A DNA stretch of 64,000 nucleotides from Rikenellaceae bacterium (GCA_015060065.1 SUZF01000006.1:7532-71531); one strand, 5' to 3'. Positions 9,526-17,630 are shown, counted from the first letter of the stretch. Notes: generated by a model not told the origin, from the letters alone. Program-made: numbers and translations.

Positions 9526-11253
9526 ATGACGATGAAGAAGATACTTTTGATAATAACATTAGCCCTTGCCGCGCTTACTCTGCCTATGGCTGTGAATGCG
9601 CAGGTTGCAAAGCAGGTTGAGGTGACCAAGGCATACGTGCCGGAGATTGCCGATGCAGTGAAACTACCCATCGAACCCAATATGGTTGATACTGTGAAGA
9701 TGCACCCCGAAATTGACTACTCGATTTCGCCACAGATGTATGCCACAGACCTTGCAACTCACCGTTTTAAGCCGGCAACGGTAACCTATTGGGAGTTTAA
9801 CCGCCCCAAGGCGTTCTATGTGAAGGCGGGTGCCGGATATCCGCTCAACTCTGTGGGCGATATCTACGCTTCGATTCATCGTGAGAGGGTTGGCTATCTG
9901 TTGGCATACCTGAATCATGACGGAGAGTACGCCAAGTTGCGTAACTTTAACGATGTTAAGACCAAAGCAATGCAGATGCATAACCGCGTCGGAGTGGCCG
10001 GAGGTCTTTATTGCGGTAAGCGAACTTTCGAGGGTGATGTGAACTATAACTCGGAGATTTTTCATCGCTACGCAGGTGACGGTTCCGAAATAGATGTTGA
10101 GGATATAAACATTAAGTTGCGTTTCGGAGATCCCTTTACCGACCTCTCGCGCACGAACTTCGATGTGGCTCTGTATGGCAACTATTTTAACGATAAGGCC
10201 GGATGGCTTGCCGAAAACCAGCAGCGCTTGCAGGAGGCTCACGTTGGCGCAAAGGCACGTGTTGCCCGCAACTTCAAAGCCCACTATCTCGAACTCGGTG
10301 CCGGCTATGAGGGCTATTGGGGTATTAAGGATTTGGGTGGCTACAAAGATAACATAGCAAGTGTAGGTTTGTACTATGGCTATAAGTCTGATTTTCTCGA
10401 ATTGATGGTCGGTGCAGACTATCTATATGACCGTGTGGAGGCTCGTGCGCGGATGCGTGGCAGGGCTTCGCACTATGTGCTGCCAAGTGCTTCGATTCGA
10501 TTTAATGTCAGCCGTCGTGATATCGTTACTCCGTTTGTTGAGGTGGAGTCGTCGTTGGAGAGCAATAGTTACCATTCTCTGATTAAGCGAAATCCCTATC
10601 TCGAATTTATCAAGCAGCAGTTCTCGCTACCCAACACGGTCAATTATGATATGCGTTTCGGTATTGAGGGTCACTTTGCGAAGGATAAATTTGCTTACAG
10701 GCTCTATGCAGGAATGTCGTTTATCGAGAATAGCGTCTATTGGTATAACTACGATATTATGTGGTTGCGCCCGGAGACTGCTCGCCGTAATGTGATGTCG
10801 CTCAACCTCGAACTGGATTATAAACCTATCAGCCGACTCGAAATTGCCGCAGGTGTGCATGGGTATATCTTCAACGATTTTGCATCTATAAACATTGCCG
10901 GTAACAAAAAGCCGCTCAAAGGCGGTCGCGCTCCGGTTGATGGATACGTGAAGGTGCGTTATGACTTCGGTAAGGTGTCGGTTGGTGCTACGGCTGATTT
11001 CTACGGAGCCGCAAAGTGGAGCAGTATCGAGCGTATCGACCCGACACAAGCGGCAGAGCCTGCGAATATGAAGATGCACACGGTTATAACCCCGTTCTAT
11101 GCCAATGTGGGTCTTGATGTCGATTGGCAGGTTGCCAAGCAGTGCTCGGTATTCTTGGAGGGTCGCAATTTGGCAAATATGAAGATTTATCGCTGGGCTT
11201 GGTATCGCGAATTGGGTATCCATTTTACGGTTGGAGCAAGGGTTAGCTTCTAA
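9526..11253 (+). CDS. outer-membrane beta-barrel protein, partner of TPR protein
   Basis: 575 residues. A signal peptide ends LPMAVNA before QVAKQ. From about residue 90 it is made of alternating amphipathic strands ending in aromatic residues (AFYVKAGAGYPLN, HYLELGAGYEGYWG, GIHFTVGARVSF at the C-terminus), typical of a barrel with a terminal Phe. There is no CarboxypepD_reg or plug domain, so it is not a full TonB-dependent receptor although barrel strands look related. An in-frame ATG at 9532 is an alternative start. It follows the TPR gene by 6 bp and is followed by a terminator, so the pair forms a two-gene operon. Function unknown. Confidence 0.8.
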   Translation: MTMKKILLIITLALAALTLPMAVNAQVAKQVEVTKAYVPEIADAVKLPIEPNMVDTVKMHPEIDYSISPQMYATDLATHRFKPATVTYWEFNRPKAFYVKAGAGYPLNSVGDIYASIHRERVGYLLAYLNHDGEYAKLRNFNDVKTKAMQMHNRVGVAGGLYCGKRTFEGDVNYNSEIFHRYAGDGSEIDVEDINIKLRFGDPFTDLSRTNFDVALYGNYFNDKAGWLAENQQRLQEAHVGAKARVARNFKAHYLELGAGYEGYWGIKDLGGYKDNIASVGLYYGYKSDFLELMVGADYLYDRVEARARMRGRASHYVLPSASIRFNVSRRDIVTPFVEVESSLESNSYHSLIKRNPYLEFIKQQFSLPNTVNYDMRFGIEGHFAKDKFAYRLYAGMSFIENSVYWYNYDIMWLRPETARRNVMSLNLELDYKPISRLEIAAGVHGYIFNDFASINIAGNKKPLKGGRAPVDGYVKVRYDFGKVSVGATADFYGAAKWSSIERIDPTQAAEPANMKMHTVITPFYANVGLDVDWQVAKQCSVFLEGRNLANMKIYRWAWYRELGIHFTVGARVSF

Positions 11254-11275
11254 TAGCCATCTAAAAGATAGAATT

Positions 11276-11319
11276 AGAGAGGATTTTCGGTGGTAAAAAG
11301 CCGAAAATTCTCTTTTTTT
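11276..11319 (+). terminator. intrinsic terminator after barrel gene
   Basis: AGAGAGGATTTTCGG (11276-11290) pairs with CCGAAAATTCTCT (11301-11313) around a 10-nt loop, then a T run to 11319. Confidence 0.85.
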
Positions 11320-11330
11320 ACAAGGTTGTT

Positions 11331-11360
11331 TTTGTATCTCAAAAAATTTGTCTATCTTTG
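11331..11360 (+). promoter_or_regulatory. promoter of rplM-rpsI operon
   Basis: TTTG at 11331-11334 and TATCTTTG at 11353-11360 are separated by 18 nt, a good fit to the Bacteroidetes housekeeping promoter. Confidence 0.7.
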
Positions 11361-11363
11361 CGC

Positions 11364-11380
11364 ACCCGCAAAGTGCGGGT
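11364..11380 (+). promoter_or_regulatory. leader stem-loop upstream of rplM
   Basis: ACCCGC-AAAGT-GCGGGT is a 6-bp GC-rich hairpin at the very start of the predicted rplM leader (about 60 nt). Ribosomal protein leaders often bind their own product. Autoregulation here is inference. Confidence 0.4.
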
Positions 11381-11422
11381 AGGATTACAACAATTAACAG
11401 TATTAATTAAACGTAAAACACA

Positions 11423-11878
11423 GTGGATTCATTAAGCTACAAAACTATCTCGGTGAATGCAGCGACTGCCAACAAGGAGTGGGTTGTCATCGATGCTACC
11501 AACGAGGTATTGGGTCGCCTTTCGTCGCAGGTTGCGAAAATCCTGCGCGGAAAGCACAAGCCGAGCTACACTCCCCACGTTGATTGCGGTGACTATGTTA
11601 TCGTGATTAACGCCGAGAAGGTGAAGCTCACCGGCAAGAAGATGACCGAAAAGGTCTATGTTCGTCACACGGGCTATCCCGGTGGTCAGCGTTTCGCTAC
11701 GCCCGCCGAGTACCTCTCCAAGAAGCCCGAATTTGTAATCGAGGAGGCTGTTCGCGGAATGCTCCCCAAGACTCGTCTTGGTGATCACCTCTTCAAGAAC
11801 TTGAAGGTCTATGCAGGTGCGGAACACCCCCACGTTGCACAGAACCCTAAACTTATTAAATTAAACGAGATTAAGTAA
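11423..11878 (+). CDS. rplM: 50S ribosomal protein L13
   Basis: 151 residues, full length. L13 is an early-assembling protein of the large ribosomal subunit. Family signatures seen: WVVIDATNEVLGRLSSQVAK, LRGKHKPSYTPHVDCGDYV, the nucleotide-like KLTGKKMTEKVYYRHTGYPGG region, and EEAVRGMLPKTRLG. The start codon is GTG (11423), chosen because MDSLSYKTIS is the usual Bacteroidetes N-terminus and no nearby ATG is in frame. rpsI follows 5 bp downstream, the universal L13-S9 pair. Confidence 0.97.
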   Translation: MDSLSYKTISVNAATANKEWVVIDATNEVLGRLSSQVAKILRGKHKPSYTPHVDCGDYVIVINAEKVKLTGKKMTEKVYVRHTGYPGGQRFATPAEYLSKKPEFVIEEAVRGMLPKTRLGDHLFKNLKVYAGAEHPHVAQNPKLIKLNEIK

Positions 11879-11883
11879 AAACT

Positions 11884-12270
11884 ATGGAAGTTGTAAACAC
11901 CGTTGGTCGCCGTAAGGCAGCTGTGGCTCGCGTATTCGTGAAGCCGGGTAAGGGTCAAATTACAATCAACCACAAATCTCTTGATGAGTACTTCTCGTTG
12001 GAGATTCTTCGTTACGAGGTTAAGCAGCCTATGCTTGTAACCGAGACCGAGGGTCAGTTCGACGTGACCATCAACCTCGTTGGTGGTGGTATCAAGGGAC
12101 AGGCAGAGGCAGCCCGTATGGGTATTGCCCGCGCTCTGTGCGAGGTTAATGCCGAGTACCGTTCTGTATTGAAGAAGAACGGATTCCTCACTCGTGACTC
12201 GCGCGAGGTTGAGCGTAAGAAGCCCGGTCAGCCCGGAGCACGCCGCAAGTTCCAGTTCAGCAAGCGTTAA
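11884..12270 (+). CDS. rpsI: 30S ribosomal protein S9
   Basis: 128 residues. S9 sits in the head of the small subunit; its C-terminal tail reaches the P site. The N-terminal VGRRKAAVARVFVKPGKG, central GGGIKGQAEAARMGIARAL and basic C-terminus ending in KKPGQPGARRKFQFSKR are diagnostic. It is co-transcribed with rplM. No terminator is evident before rpsB 194 bp later. Confidence 0.98.
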   Translation: MEVVNTVGRRKAAVARVFVKPGKGQITINHKSLDEYFSLEILRYEVKQPMLVTETEGQFDVTINLVGGGIKGQAEAARMGIARALCEVNAEYRSVLKKNGFLTRDSREVERKKPGQPGARRKFQFSKR

Positions 12271-12464
12271 TCGCAGCGGACCAAGATTTCGGCAAGCACG
12301 ACAAGGGTTATTTTGCAAATCGGCAAGACTACACCTATATATTATATTGTATTACTTGACGATTGCCCTGTCGCGGAAAACTTCTCGGATTGGCCGATGT
12401 GTCACTGCCGAGGGGTTGATGCAAAGAGGATTAAAATTAAACAAACAAAACACGTAAATTAAAA
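12271..12464 (+). other. 194-nt intercistronic/leader region before rpsB
   Basis: No terminator and no good TAnnTTTG promoter are seen. It contains potential pairing CTCGG..CCGAG around 12383-12411, and an A-rich stretch just before the rpsB ATG. It may be an rpsB leader involved in S2 control; this is inference. Confidence 0.3.
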
Positions 12465-13334
12465 ATGTCACGTACAGATTTTAATACATTATTGGAGGCC
12501 GGCGTTCATTTCGGACACTTGAAGCGCAAGTGGAATCCCAAAATGGCTCCCTATATCTTCATGGAGAAGGGCGGCATCCATATCATCGACCTTTACAAAA
12601 CCGCTGTAAAGTTGGATGAGGCAGCAGCAGCGCTCAAACAGATCGCAAAGAGCGGTCGTCGCGTATTGTTCGTTGCAACTAAAAAACAAGCAAAGGAAAT
12701 TGTAGCCGAAAAGGTGGCAACCGTAGGTATGCCCTTCGTAACAGAGCGTTGGGCTGGCGGTATGCTCACAAACTTCCCTACTATACGTAAGGCCGTTAAG
12801 AAGATGGCAACCATCGATAAGATGACCAACGACGGCACTTTCGATAACTTCTCGAAGCGCGAGAAGTTGCAAATCGCACGTCAGCGTGCAAAACTCGAAA
12901 AGAACCTCGGTTCTATCGCTGACCTTACCCGTCTGCCCGCAGCATTGTTCGTAGTGGACGTGCAGAAGGAGGCAAATGCAGTTAAGGAGGCAAATCGTTT
13001 GAACATCCCCGTATTTGCAATGGTAGATACTTGTTGTGATCCGACCAACATTGATTACGTTATACCTGCAAATGACGATGCAACCAAGTCGATTGCTGCT
13101 ATCCTTGATGTAGTATGCGCTGCTATTGCAGAGGGTACCGAGGAGCGCAAGCTCGAAAAGGAGAAAGAGGCTCTTGAAGCAGAGGCTAATGTAGAGGCTG
13201 CTCCCAAGAAGGAGGCTAAACCCCGCATCAAGAAGGCTGTGAAGGCTACTGTTGATGCCGAGGAGGCTGCCGTAGCAGAGGTTGTTGCTGCAACCGCAGA
13301 GGCAGAGGCAAAGAACGAGGAGAGCGCAGAGTAA
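12465..13334 (+). CDS. rpsB: 30S ribosomal protein S2
   Basis: 289 residues. S2 binds late to the small subunit and, with bS1, aids mRNA recruitment. Signatures: LLEAGVHFGHLKRKWNPKMAPYIF is split over the N-terminus, then ALKQIAKSGRRVLFVATKKQ, VTERWAGGMLTNF, LPAALFVVDVQKE and IPVFAMVDTCCDP. The last ~55 residues form an Ala/Glu/Lys-rich acidic extension beyond the core (about 235 residues), common in Bacteroidetes. tsf follows after 25 bp, the conserved rpsB-tsf operon. Confidence 0.98.
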   Translation: MSRTDFNTLLEAGVHFGHLKRKWNPKMAPYIFMEKGGIHIIDLYKTAVKLDEAAAALKQIAKSGRRVLFVATKKQAKEIVAEKVATVGMPFVTERWAGGMLTNFPTIRKAVKKMATIDKMTNDGTFDNFSKREKLQIARQRAKLEKNLGSIADLTRLPAALFVVDVQKEANAVKEANRLNIPVFAMVDTCCDPTNIDYVIPANDDATKSIAAILDVVCAAIAEGTEERKLEKEKEALEAEANVEAAPKKEAKPRIKKAVKATVDAEEAAVAEVVAATAEAEAKNEESAE

Positions 13335-13359
13335 TTAACCATTAAAAGCGAAAAACACT

Positions 13360-14190
13360 ATGGAAATCAAAGCAGCTGATGTGATGAAACTCCGCAAGAT
13401 GACCGGAGCAGGTATGATGGATTGCAAGAAGGCTCTTATTGAGGCCGAGGGCGATTTCAGCCGCGCACAGGACATCATTCGCGAGAAGGGTAAACTCGTA
13501 GTAAGCAAGCGTGCCGACCGTAATGCATCGGAGGGCGTTGTAGTAACCAAAATCGTTGGCGAGAAGGCATATATCCTTTGCCTCGCTTGCGAGACTGACT
13601 TCGTGGCACAGAACTCGGAGTTCGGTGCTTCGGCTAACGCGATTTTGGATATCGCTGTTGCAGCAGATGCAGCAGACCTCGCAACTCTCTTGGCAGTTAA
13701 GAATGCCGAGGGTCACACCGTCGAGGAGATGGTAACCGAGAAGTCGGGTCAGACCGGTGAGAAGGTTGAGTTGGCATACTACGCACGTATCGAGGCTCCC
13801 TACTGCGCAGCATACGTTCACTTCAACAAGAAACTCGGTACTATCCTTGGTTTCAACAAGGCAATTGATGAGGAGGTAGCGAAGAAGGTGGCAATGCAGG
13901 CAACTGCAATGGCTCCTATCTCGATTGACGTTGATGACTGCCCCGCAGAGGTTGTCGAGAAGGAGAAGGCTATCCAGATGGAGATGATGAAGCAGGATCC
14001 GAAGAATGTGAACAAGCCGGAGGCTATTCTCGAAAAGATTGCCGAGGGTAAGATGCGTAAGTTCTATGAGGAAAACACTCTTCTGAATCAGGCTGTTGTT
14101 GGCGAGAAGTTCTCGATTCGCGAACTCATCGCTGGCGCAGACAAAGAGGCTACGGTTGTTGCTTACAAGCGTTTCGCTTTGGAGGCGTAA
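13360..14190 (+). CDS. tsf: translation elongation factor Ts
   Basis: 276 residues. EF-Ts is the nucleotide exchange factor of EF-Tu. The N-terminal UBA-like domain contains VMKLRKMTGAGMMDCKKAL, followed by the signature ANRNASEG-type segment (KRADRNASEGVVV) and CETDFVAQNSEF, the core contact region with EF-Tu. The length matches the Bacteroidetes form with two core subdomains. It is the last gene of the ribosomal block and is followed by a strong terminator. Confidence 0.98.
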   Translation: MEIKAADVMKLRKMTGAGMMDCKKALIEAEGDFSRAQDIIREKGKLVVSKRADRNASEGVVVTKIVGEKAYILCLACETDFVAQNSEFGASANAILDIAVAADAADLATLLAVKNAEGHTVEEMVTEKSGQTGEKVELAYYARIEAPYCAAYVHFNKKLGTILGFNKAIDEEVAKKVAMQATAMAPISIDVDDCPAEVVEKEKAIQMEMMKQDPKNVNKPEAILEKIAEGKMRKFYEENTLLNQAVVGEKFSIRELIAGADKEATVVAYKRFALEA

Positions 14191-14210
14191 TCAACCAACG
14201 CAATATACGA

Positions 14211-14240
14211 AAAGGACTGCTGTACGGCAGTCCTTTTTTT
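14211..14240 (+). terminator. intrinsic terminator after tsf
   Basis: AAAGGACTGC (14211-14220), loop TGTACG, GCAGTCCTTT (14227-14236), then TTTT. Confidence 0.93.
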
Positions 14241-14243
14241 TGA

Positions 14244-14342
14244 CCCCAAAGGGGTGGTTGAAAGGGGCGAGTGTGGCGGTAACGACCACCAAAGACTCCT
14301 CCCTTATTTTTTAGGAGAGGTGTCTGAAAGCCGGAGGAGTTG
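14244..14342. repeat. two adjacent palindromic intergenic elements
   Basis: Element one: GGTGGTTG..CGACCACC arms (14253-14290) around AAGGGGCGAGTGTGGCGG. Element two: GACTCCTCC..GGAGGAGTT arms (14294-14341) with an internal TCCC..AGGAGAGG hairpin and GGTGTC..CCGG. The asymmetric layout recalls the element at 6381. The two look like decayed copies of one dispersed palindrome family. Confidence 0.55.
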
Positions 14343-14462
14343 ATAGCCATTGGCCATCATCAATTCACAATTAACCCTCCTTCGGAGGCTTTTCCTCCTC
14401 GCGGCTCGGCATAGTCTGCAAGCAGCCTCTGCTCTCGCTCCGCAGCGTCAGTTCACAATTCA
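14343..14462. other. non-coding spacer with no gene
   Basis: No ORF with a credible product. It holds a short CCTCCTTCGGAGG hairpin, a segment reading GCTCGGCATAGTCTGC, and TTCACAA-type repeats leading into the heptamer array. It looks like accumulated repeat debris. Confidence 0.5.
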
Positions 14463-14510
14463 CAATTATCAATTGTCAATTATCAATTATCAATTATCAA
14501 TTATCAATTA
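14463..14510. repeat. 7-bp tandem repeat (CAATTAT)n
   Basis: Nearly seven copies of CAATTAT, with one CAATTGT variant, end 30 bp before the minus-strand peptidase stop codon. Related in unit and period to the array at 5923-5969. Confidence 0.95.
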
Positions 14511-14539
14511 GCCCTTGGCAGTATCTTGTGCCGGGAAAT

Positions 14540-14998
14540 CTATTTTACGCCCAATTTGGCAAGTATGGCGAGAATTACTCGACGGAGAATTTGGGGTATG
14601 GCGAGCCATAGTGTCGAGGCGTTGCGCCATAGGCGGGAGTGGCACGATATGGTTCGCCCGTTAAAACTGATAACATCGCTGATGATACCTACGACATCTT
14701 GGGGGCTGCACTGCTCCCAGATGCGATAGTTTCCGTCGCCTGCGAGGGTTATTTTATCCTCGTCAATACGACGTATGCGATGCATTATATGACGACCACG
14801 GTAGCGGAAGAGAACGATATCGCCTACACGTAATGCCTTGCGCTCGGAGTCGGTTAGTGGAGCGATGCGTACCTGCGTGCGGTCGCTACGCATAAATGGG
14901 CGCATGCTGTACCCCTTAACGCGGATGACAACACTCTGCCCCTCGGTGAGTAACTCCTCGACGTGCGCAAAGAAGATATCGTTGCTGATGACTTTCAT
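14540..14998 (-). CDS. S24/S26-type signal peptidase-like protein (ER-type Ser/His)
   Basis: 152 residues. Ser31 in KGYSMRPFM fits the nucleophile box of signal peptidases. Instead of the bacterial catalytic Lys, the next box is IMHRIRRID (His73) followed by LAGDGN (Asp88), which is the Ser-His-Asp pattern of the archaeal/ER Sec11-type S26B peptidases. There is no N-terminal membrane anchor; a hydrophobic C-terminal helix (LWLAIPQILRRVILAILA) could tether it. It lies 12 bp downstream of an HprK-like kinase and an ABC exporter, so it likely trims a peptide or protein handled by that system. Substrate unknown. LexA/S24 repressor identity is unlikely, as no DNA-binding domain is present. Confidence 0.75.
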   Translation of the reverse strand: MKVISNDIFFAHVEELLTEGQSVVIRVKGYSMRPFMRSDRTQVRIAPLTDSERKALRVGDIVLFRYRGRHIMHRIRRIDEDKITLAGDGNYRIWEQCSPQDVVGIISDVISFNGRTISCHSRLWRNASTLWLAIPQILRRVILAILAKLGVK

Positions 14999-15010
14999 TG
15001 CCGTATGGGC

Positions 15011-15910
15011 TTATTTGCGGCCGAGAATGGTGTTGTATGAGAGTTGTGCTGCCGCAGCATCGGGCAGACACTCTAAATGATATACCGGCACCTTCGCCAA
15101 CACCTCCGAGAGAGTGTCACAGATATTGTCCTGCAACTCGTTATCGTAGGCGAATGAGGGCGGACAGGAGGGTAGTAATGCACCGAGTGATTCGATGGTA
15201 CCCTGACGACGCATAGCGTTGTATGGAGCCTGACTCAAACGCACAATGCCGCGAATGGGGAAACTCTTGTTGATGTAGCAGGGGGTCTTGCCACTCCATG
15301 CCGAGCCAAATACGGTCGGCACACCATCCACACAGCGAATTATCGGGCTGTCGTCGTTCAGAAGTTTTGCACCCTCTATATTCTCGCGCCAAAGACGTGT
15401 GTGGGTACTTTTTCCGGTGCCGGACTCTCCGAGGAACATCACTGCTCCGCCATCCTTGACGATTACCGACGAGTGGATGGCTATGGCGTGTAGGGGATTG
15501 ATTGCCAGACCAAACATTACCCACAATCCAAACCGTAGCAGAGCCGTGTCGGGCGCACCCTGCTCGGCAATATTGCTCACAACCTTCGTAGAGCCGAACT
15601 CGCGCACAAAGATAGTCTTACGGCATGCGCTATCTCCACCCTGTGGCTGCATATAGAAGAGATAGCCGTGGTCGTAGCGACAGAAGAAACAGTCGTGTTT
15701 GGCATCCTCGAACTCGAAGTCGTGAAGCACACGTAATTGGAAATCTTCGAGTACGAGAGGTACGTCTGTGTAGAGTTCCATTACGGGTTTTTCCTCGGCA
15801 TCGAAATCGACCGCAAAGGGCTTAAACCCGCGGATTCCGTCATCTACGAGGTCGGCATAAGGTTCGTTTATGCGCAGGCGAAAACCTGCTATTGTGTAGT
15901 CTTTACTCAT
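15011..15910 (-). CDS. HprK-like serine kinase / PEPCK-fold ATPase
   Basis: 299 residues. A Walker A P-loop GESGTGKST (161-169) and a following LLNDDSP (183-189) match HPr kinase-like proteins of the PEP carboxykinase fold. True HprK has an N-terminal partner domain and a different C-terminal signature; here the N-terminal ~150 residues are a distinct beta-rich domain. Related stand-alone kinases occur in lasso-peptide and other peptide-modification clusters and in Bacteroidetes cassettes with S26 peptidases. Its start overlaps the end of the ABC gene by 8 bp, so translation is coupled. Substrate (peptide, protein or sugar) unknown. Confidence 0.75.
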   Translation of the reverse strand: MSKDYTIAGFRLRINEPYADLVDDGIRGFKPFAVDFDAEEKPVMELYTDVPLVLEDFQLRVLHDFEFEDAKHDCFFCRYDHGYLFYMQPQGGDSACRKTIFVREFGSTKVVSNIAEQGAPDTALLRFGLWVMFGLAINPLHAIAIHSSVIVKDGGAVMFLGESGTGKSTHTRLWRENIEGAKLLNDDSPIIRCVDGVPTVFGSAWSGKTPCYINKSFPIRGIVRLSQAPYNAMRRQGTIESLGALLPSCPPSFAYDNELQDNICDTLSEVLAKVPVYHLECLPDAAAAQLSYNTILGRK

Positions 15911-17612
15911 TTGTTTCGAGGGTTAAAATTCGGTCGCAATAGTCCAGCGAACTCTCGCGGTGGGCTATGACGATTATTGTGAGTTCCTTATTCTGTTTCG
16001 ATAGTTGTTCGATAGACTTGTTTATGTTCTGCTCGGTGTCATTGTCGAGAGAGGACGTTGCCTCGTCGAAGAAGAGAACTTCTGCCTCCTTATAGAGGGC
16101 GCGAGCAATGCCGATACGTTGTCGCTGACCGCCTGAAAGACGATTTCCGCACTCTCCGGCAGGTGTATCGACACCTTGGGGTAACGAGTCGATAAATTCA
16201 CGCAAATTGGCCATATCTATCGCGTGATTCAGCCTGTCGCGGTCAATATCTTCGGGAGCAACGCCGAGGGCAATGTTCTCGATGAGAGTGCCATCCGTGA
16301 GGAATACATTCTGCGACACATAACCAACAATATTGAGCCAACGACGTCGGTTTTCGGGGCATAGAGGCTCATTGTCTATGAAAATCGTACCCGTGGTGGG
16401 GCGGAAGAATCCGAGCATCAGGTTGAATAGGGTAGTCTTGCCGGCTCCGGAACGACCTCGAATACCTATACGCTCGCCCTTGGCTATGGTGAAAGATGTG
16501 TTGCTGATTACATCCTGCTCGCCATCCTCAAAGCGGAACGAAACATCCTCGATGCGAATCTCACGCTCGAATGGCATACGCTCCGTAGTGTCGTCAATCG
16601 AGGGGTCTATGTCGTCGATGCGGGCATCGCGTATGATGTCAATGGTGTAGCGGTTGTAGCGGAGTGTCGCCCACGCGCCCATAATATTGCGTACCGAGGG
16701 CATCAGGCGCAGGGCTGCCACGGCAAAGATACCGAAGAGAATCTTTATCTCCCCGTTGGCAATACCGAGATTCAACAAAACCATTACGACCAACGCCAAG
16801 GCCAGACCAATCTCGGTAAATATTTGAGGCAGGTTCGAGAGCGTTGCATTCTTCAAACGCACATCGATAACCTCATCCATAGCCTTGTCGAAGCGTTTGA
16901 GCATCGCAGGGAAGGCGTTGCATACTTCGAGGTCGGAATAGCCTCTGTAAGTGTCTATTACGTTGCGCATCTTGGCGCGCTGTGTGCGGTTTTCGACCTC
17001 TCCGAAGTTGTTGAGCCTATTGCGTACAAGTCTTACGTATAACCACGCTGCCGGCAAAAAAATCGCGGGAATAAGCAGTGCTGCCGTGATGTTGTAGCAG
17101 GCGAGTGCCACGAACATCAGCGCAAAGAGGATAACCTCGCTCGCTACGGCTGCAATGGGGCGCAGGATGCCTACCACGAAGGTCAGACAAACAACATTTA
17201 CGTTGCGTGTCAGAATCGACGAGTTGCTACTCTTGATGAAGCCTAATCCTCGATTGTGATAGTCGATGTAGAGTCGTCGCGAGAGGTAACGATAGAGGTC
17301 GTAGATGAAGTTGCGCTCGGCTGTGTATAGTCCGAGATTCACAAGGCATTTCAAGATAATGATGCAGACAACGGTAGCGCAAACCGCCACTACAAACCAA
17401 CTGTCGGAGGTAAAGCCCAATGTGTTGTAGATGGCATTCAGTCGGCTGTCCGAGTGGATGGTGTCGGTGTCGAGAATCAGCACCAAGACAGGCACAAGCA
17501 TAGCCAAACCGACAAAGTTGAGTATTGCCCGCAACAGAATTGTTACGGCAACCCACGCTCCGCGAAGCCTAAATTGTTTGGGTATGATATCTATAAGTCC
17601 GCTTTTCATCAA
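15903..17612 (-). CDS. ABC exporter, fused permease-ATPase
   Basis: 569 residues: six-helix exporter transmembrane domain (about 1-310) then a nucleotide-binding domain with Walker A GRSGAGKTT (~385), signature LSGGQRQR (~490), Walker B VLFFDEATSSLD and H-loop IVIAHRE. It is a half-transporter expected to act as a homodimer. There is no N-terminal C39 peptidase domain, so any leader removal would fall to the separate peptidase encoded downstream. It resembles MsbA/PglK/lasso-type exporters. First gene of the minus-strand cassette with kinase and peptidase. The predicted -7 box sits only 2 bp upstream of the first ATG, so the second Met or a leaderless start is possible. Confidence 0.85.
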   Translation of the reverse strand: MMKSGLIDIIPKQFRLRGAWVAVTILLRAILNFVGLAMLVPVLVLILDTDTIHSDSRLNAIYNTLGFTSDSWFVVAVCATVVCIIILKCLVNLGLYTAERNFIYDLYRYLSRRLYIDYHNRGLGFIKSSNSSILTRNVNVVCLTFVVGILRPIAAVASEVILFALMFVALACYNITAALLIPAIFLPAAWLYVRLVRNRLNNFGEVENRTQRAKMRNVIDTYRGYSDLEVCNAFPAMLKRFDKAMDEVIDVRLKNATLSNLPQIFTEIGLALALVVMVLLNLGIANGEIKILFGIFAVAALRLMPSVRNIMGAWATLRYNRYTIDIIRDARIDDIDPSIDDTTERMPFEREIRIEDVSFRFEDGEQDVISNTSFTIAKGERIGIRGRSGAGKTTLFNLMLGFFRPTTGTIFIDNEPLCPENRRRWLNIVGYVSQNVFLTDGTLIENIALGVAPEDIDRDRLNHAIDMANLREFIDSLPQGVDTPAGECGNRLSGGQRQRIGIARALYKEAEVLFFDEATSSLDNDTEQNINKSIEQLSKQNKELTIIVIAHRESSLDYCDRILTLETNE

Positions 17613-17614
17613 TA

Positions 17615-17622
17615 CAAAGTTA
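17615..17622 (-). promoter_or_regulatory. -7 box for the ABC/kinase/peptidase operon
   Basis: CAAAGTTA on the plus strand reads TAACTTTG on the minus strand, matching TAnnTTTG. It is unusually close to the start codon (17612), implying a leaderless or near-leaderless mRNA. The -33 element is weak. Confidence 0.45.
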
Positions 17623-17630
17623 CAATTTTT

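Noticed and set aside
14343..14462. Possible RiPP precursor gene downstream of the peptidase
   Set aside because: No ORF with a leader/core layout; only repeat-like sequence.
5923..14510. Heptamer arrays considered as CRISPR repeats
   Set aside because: Units are 7 bp and directly adjacent with no spacers, and no cas genes are present.
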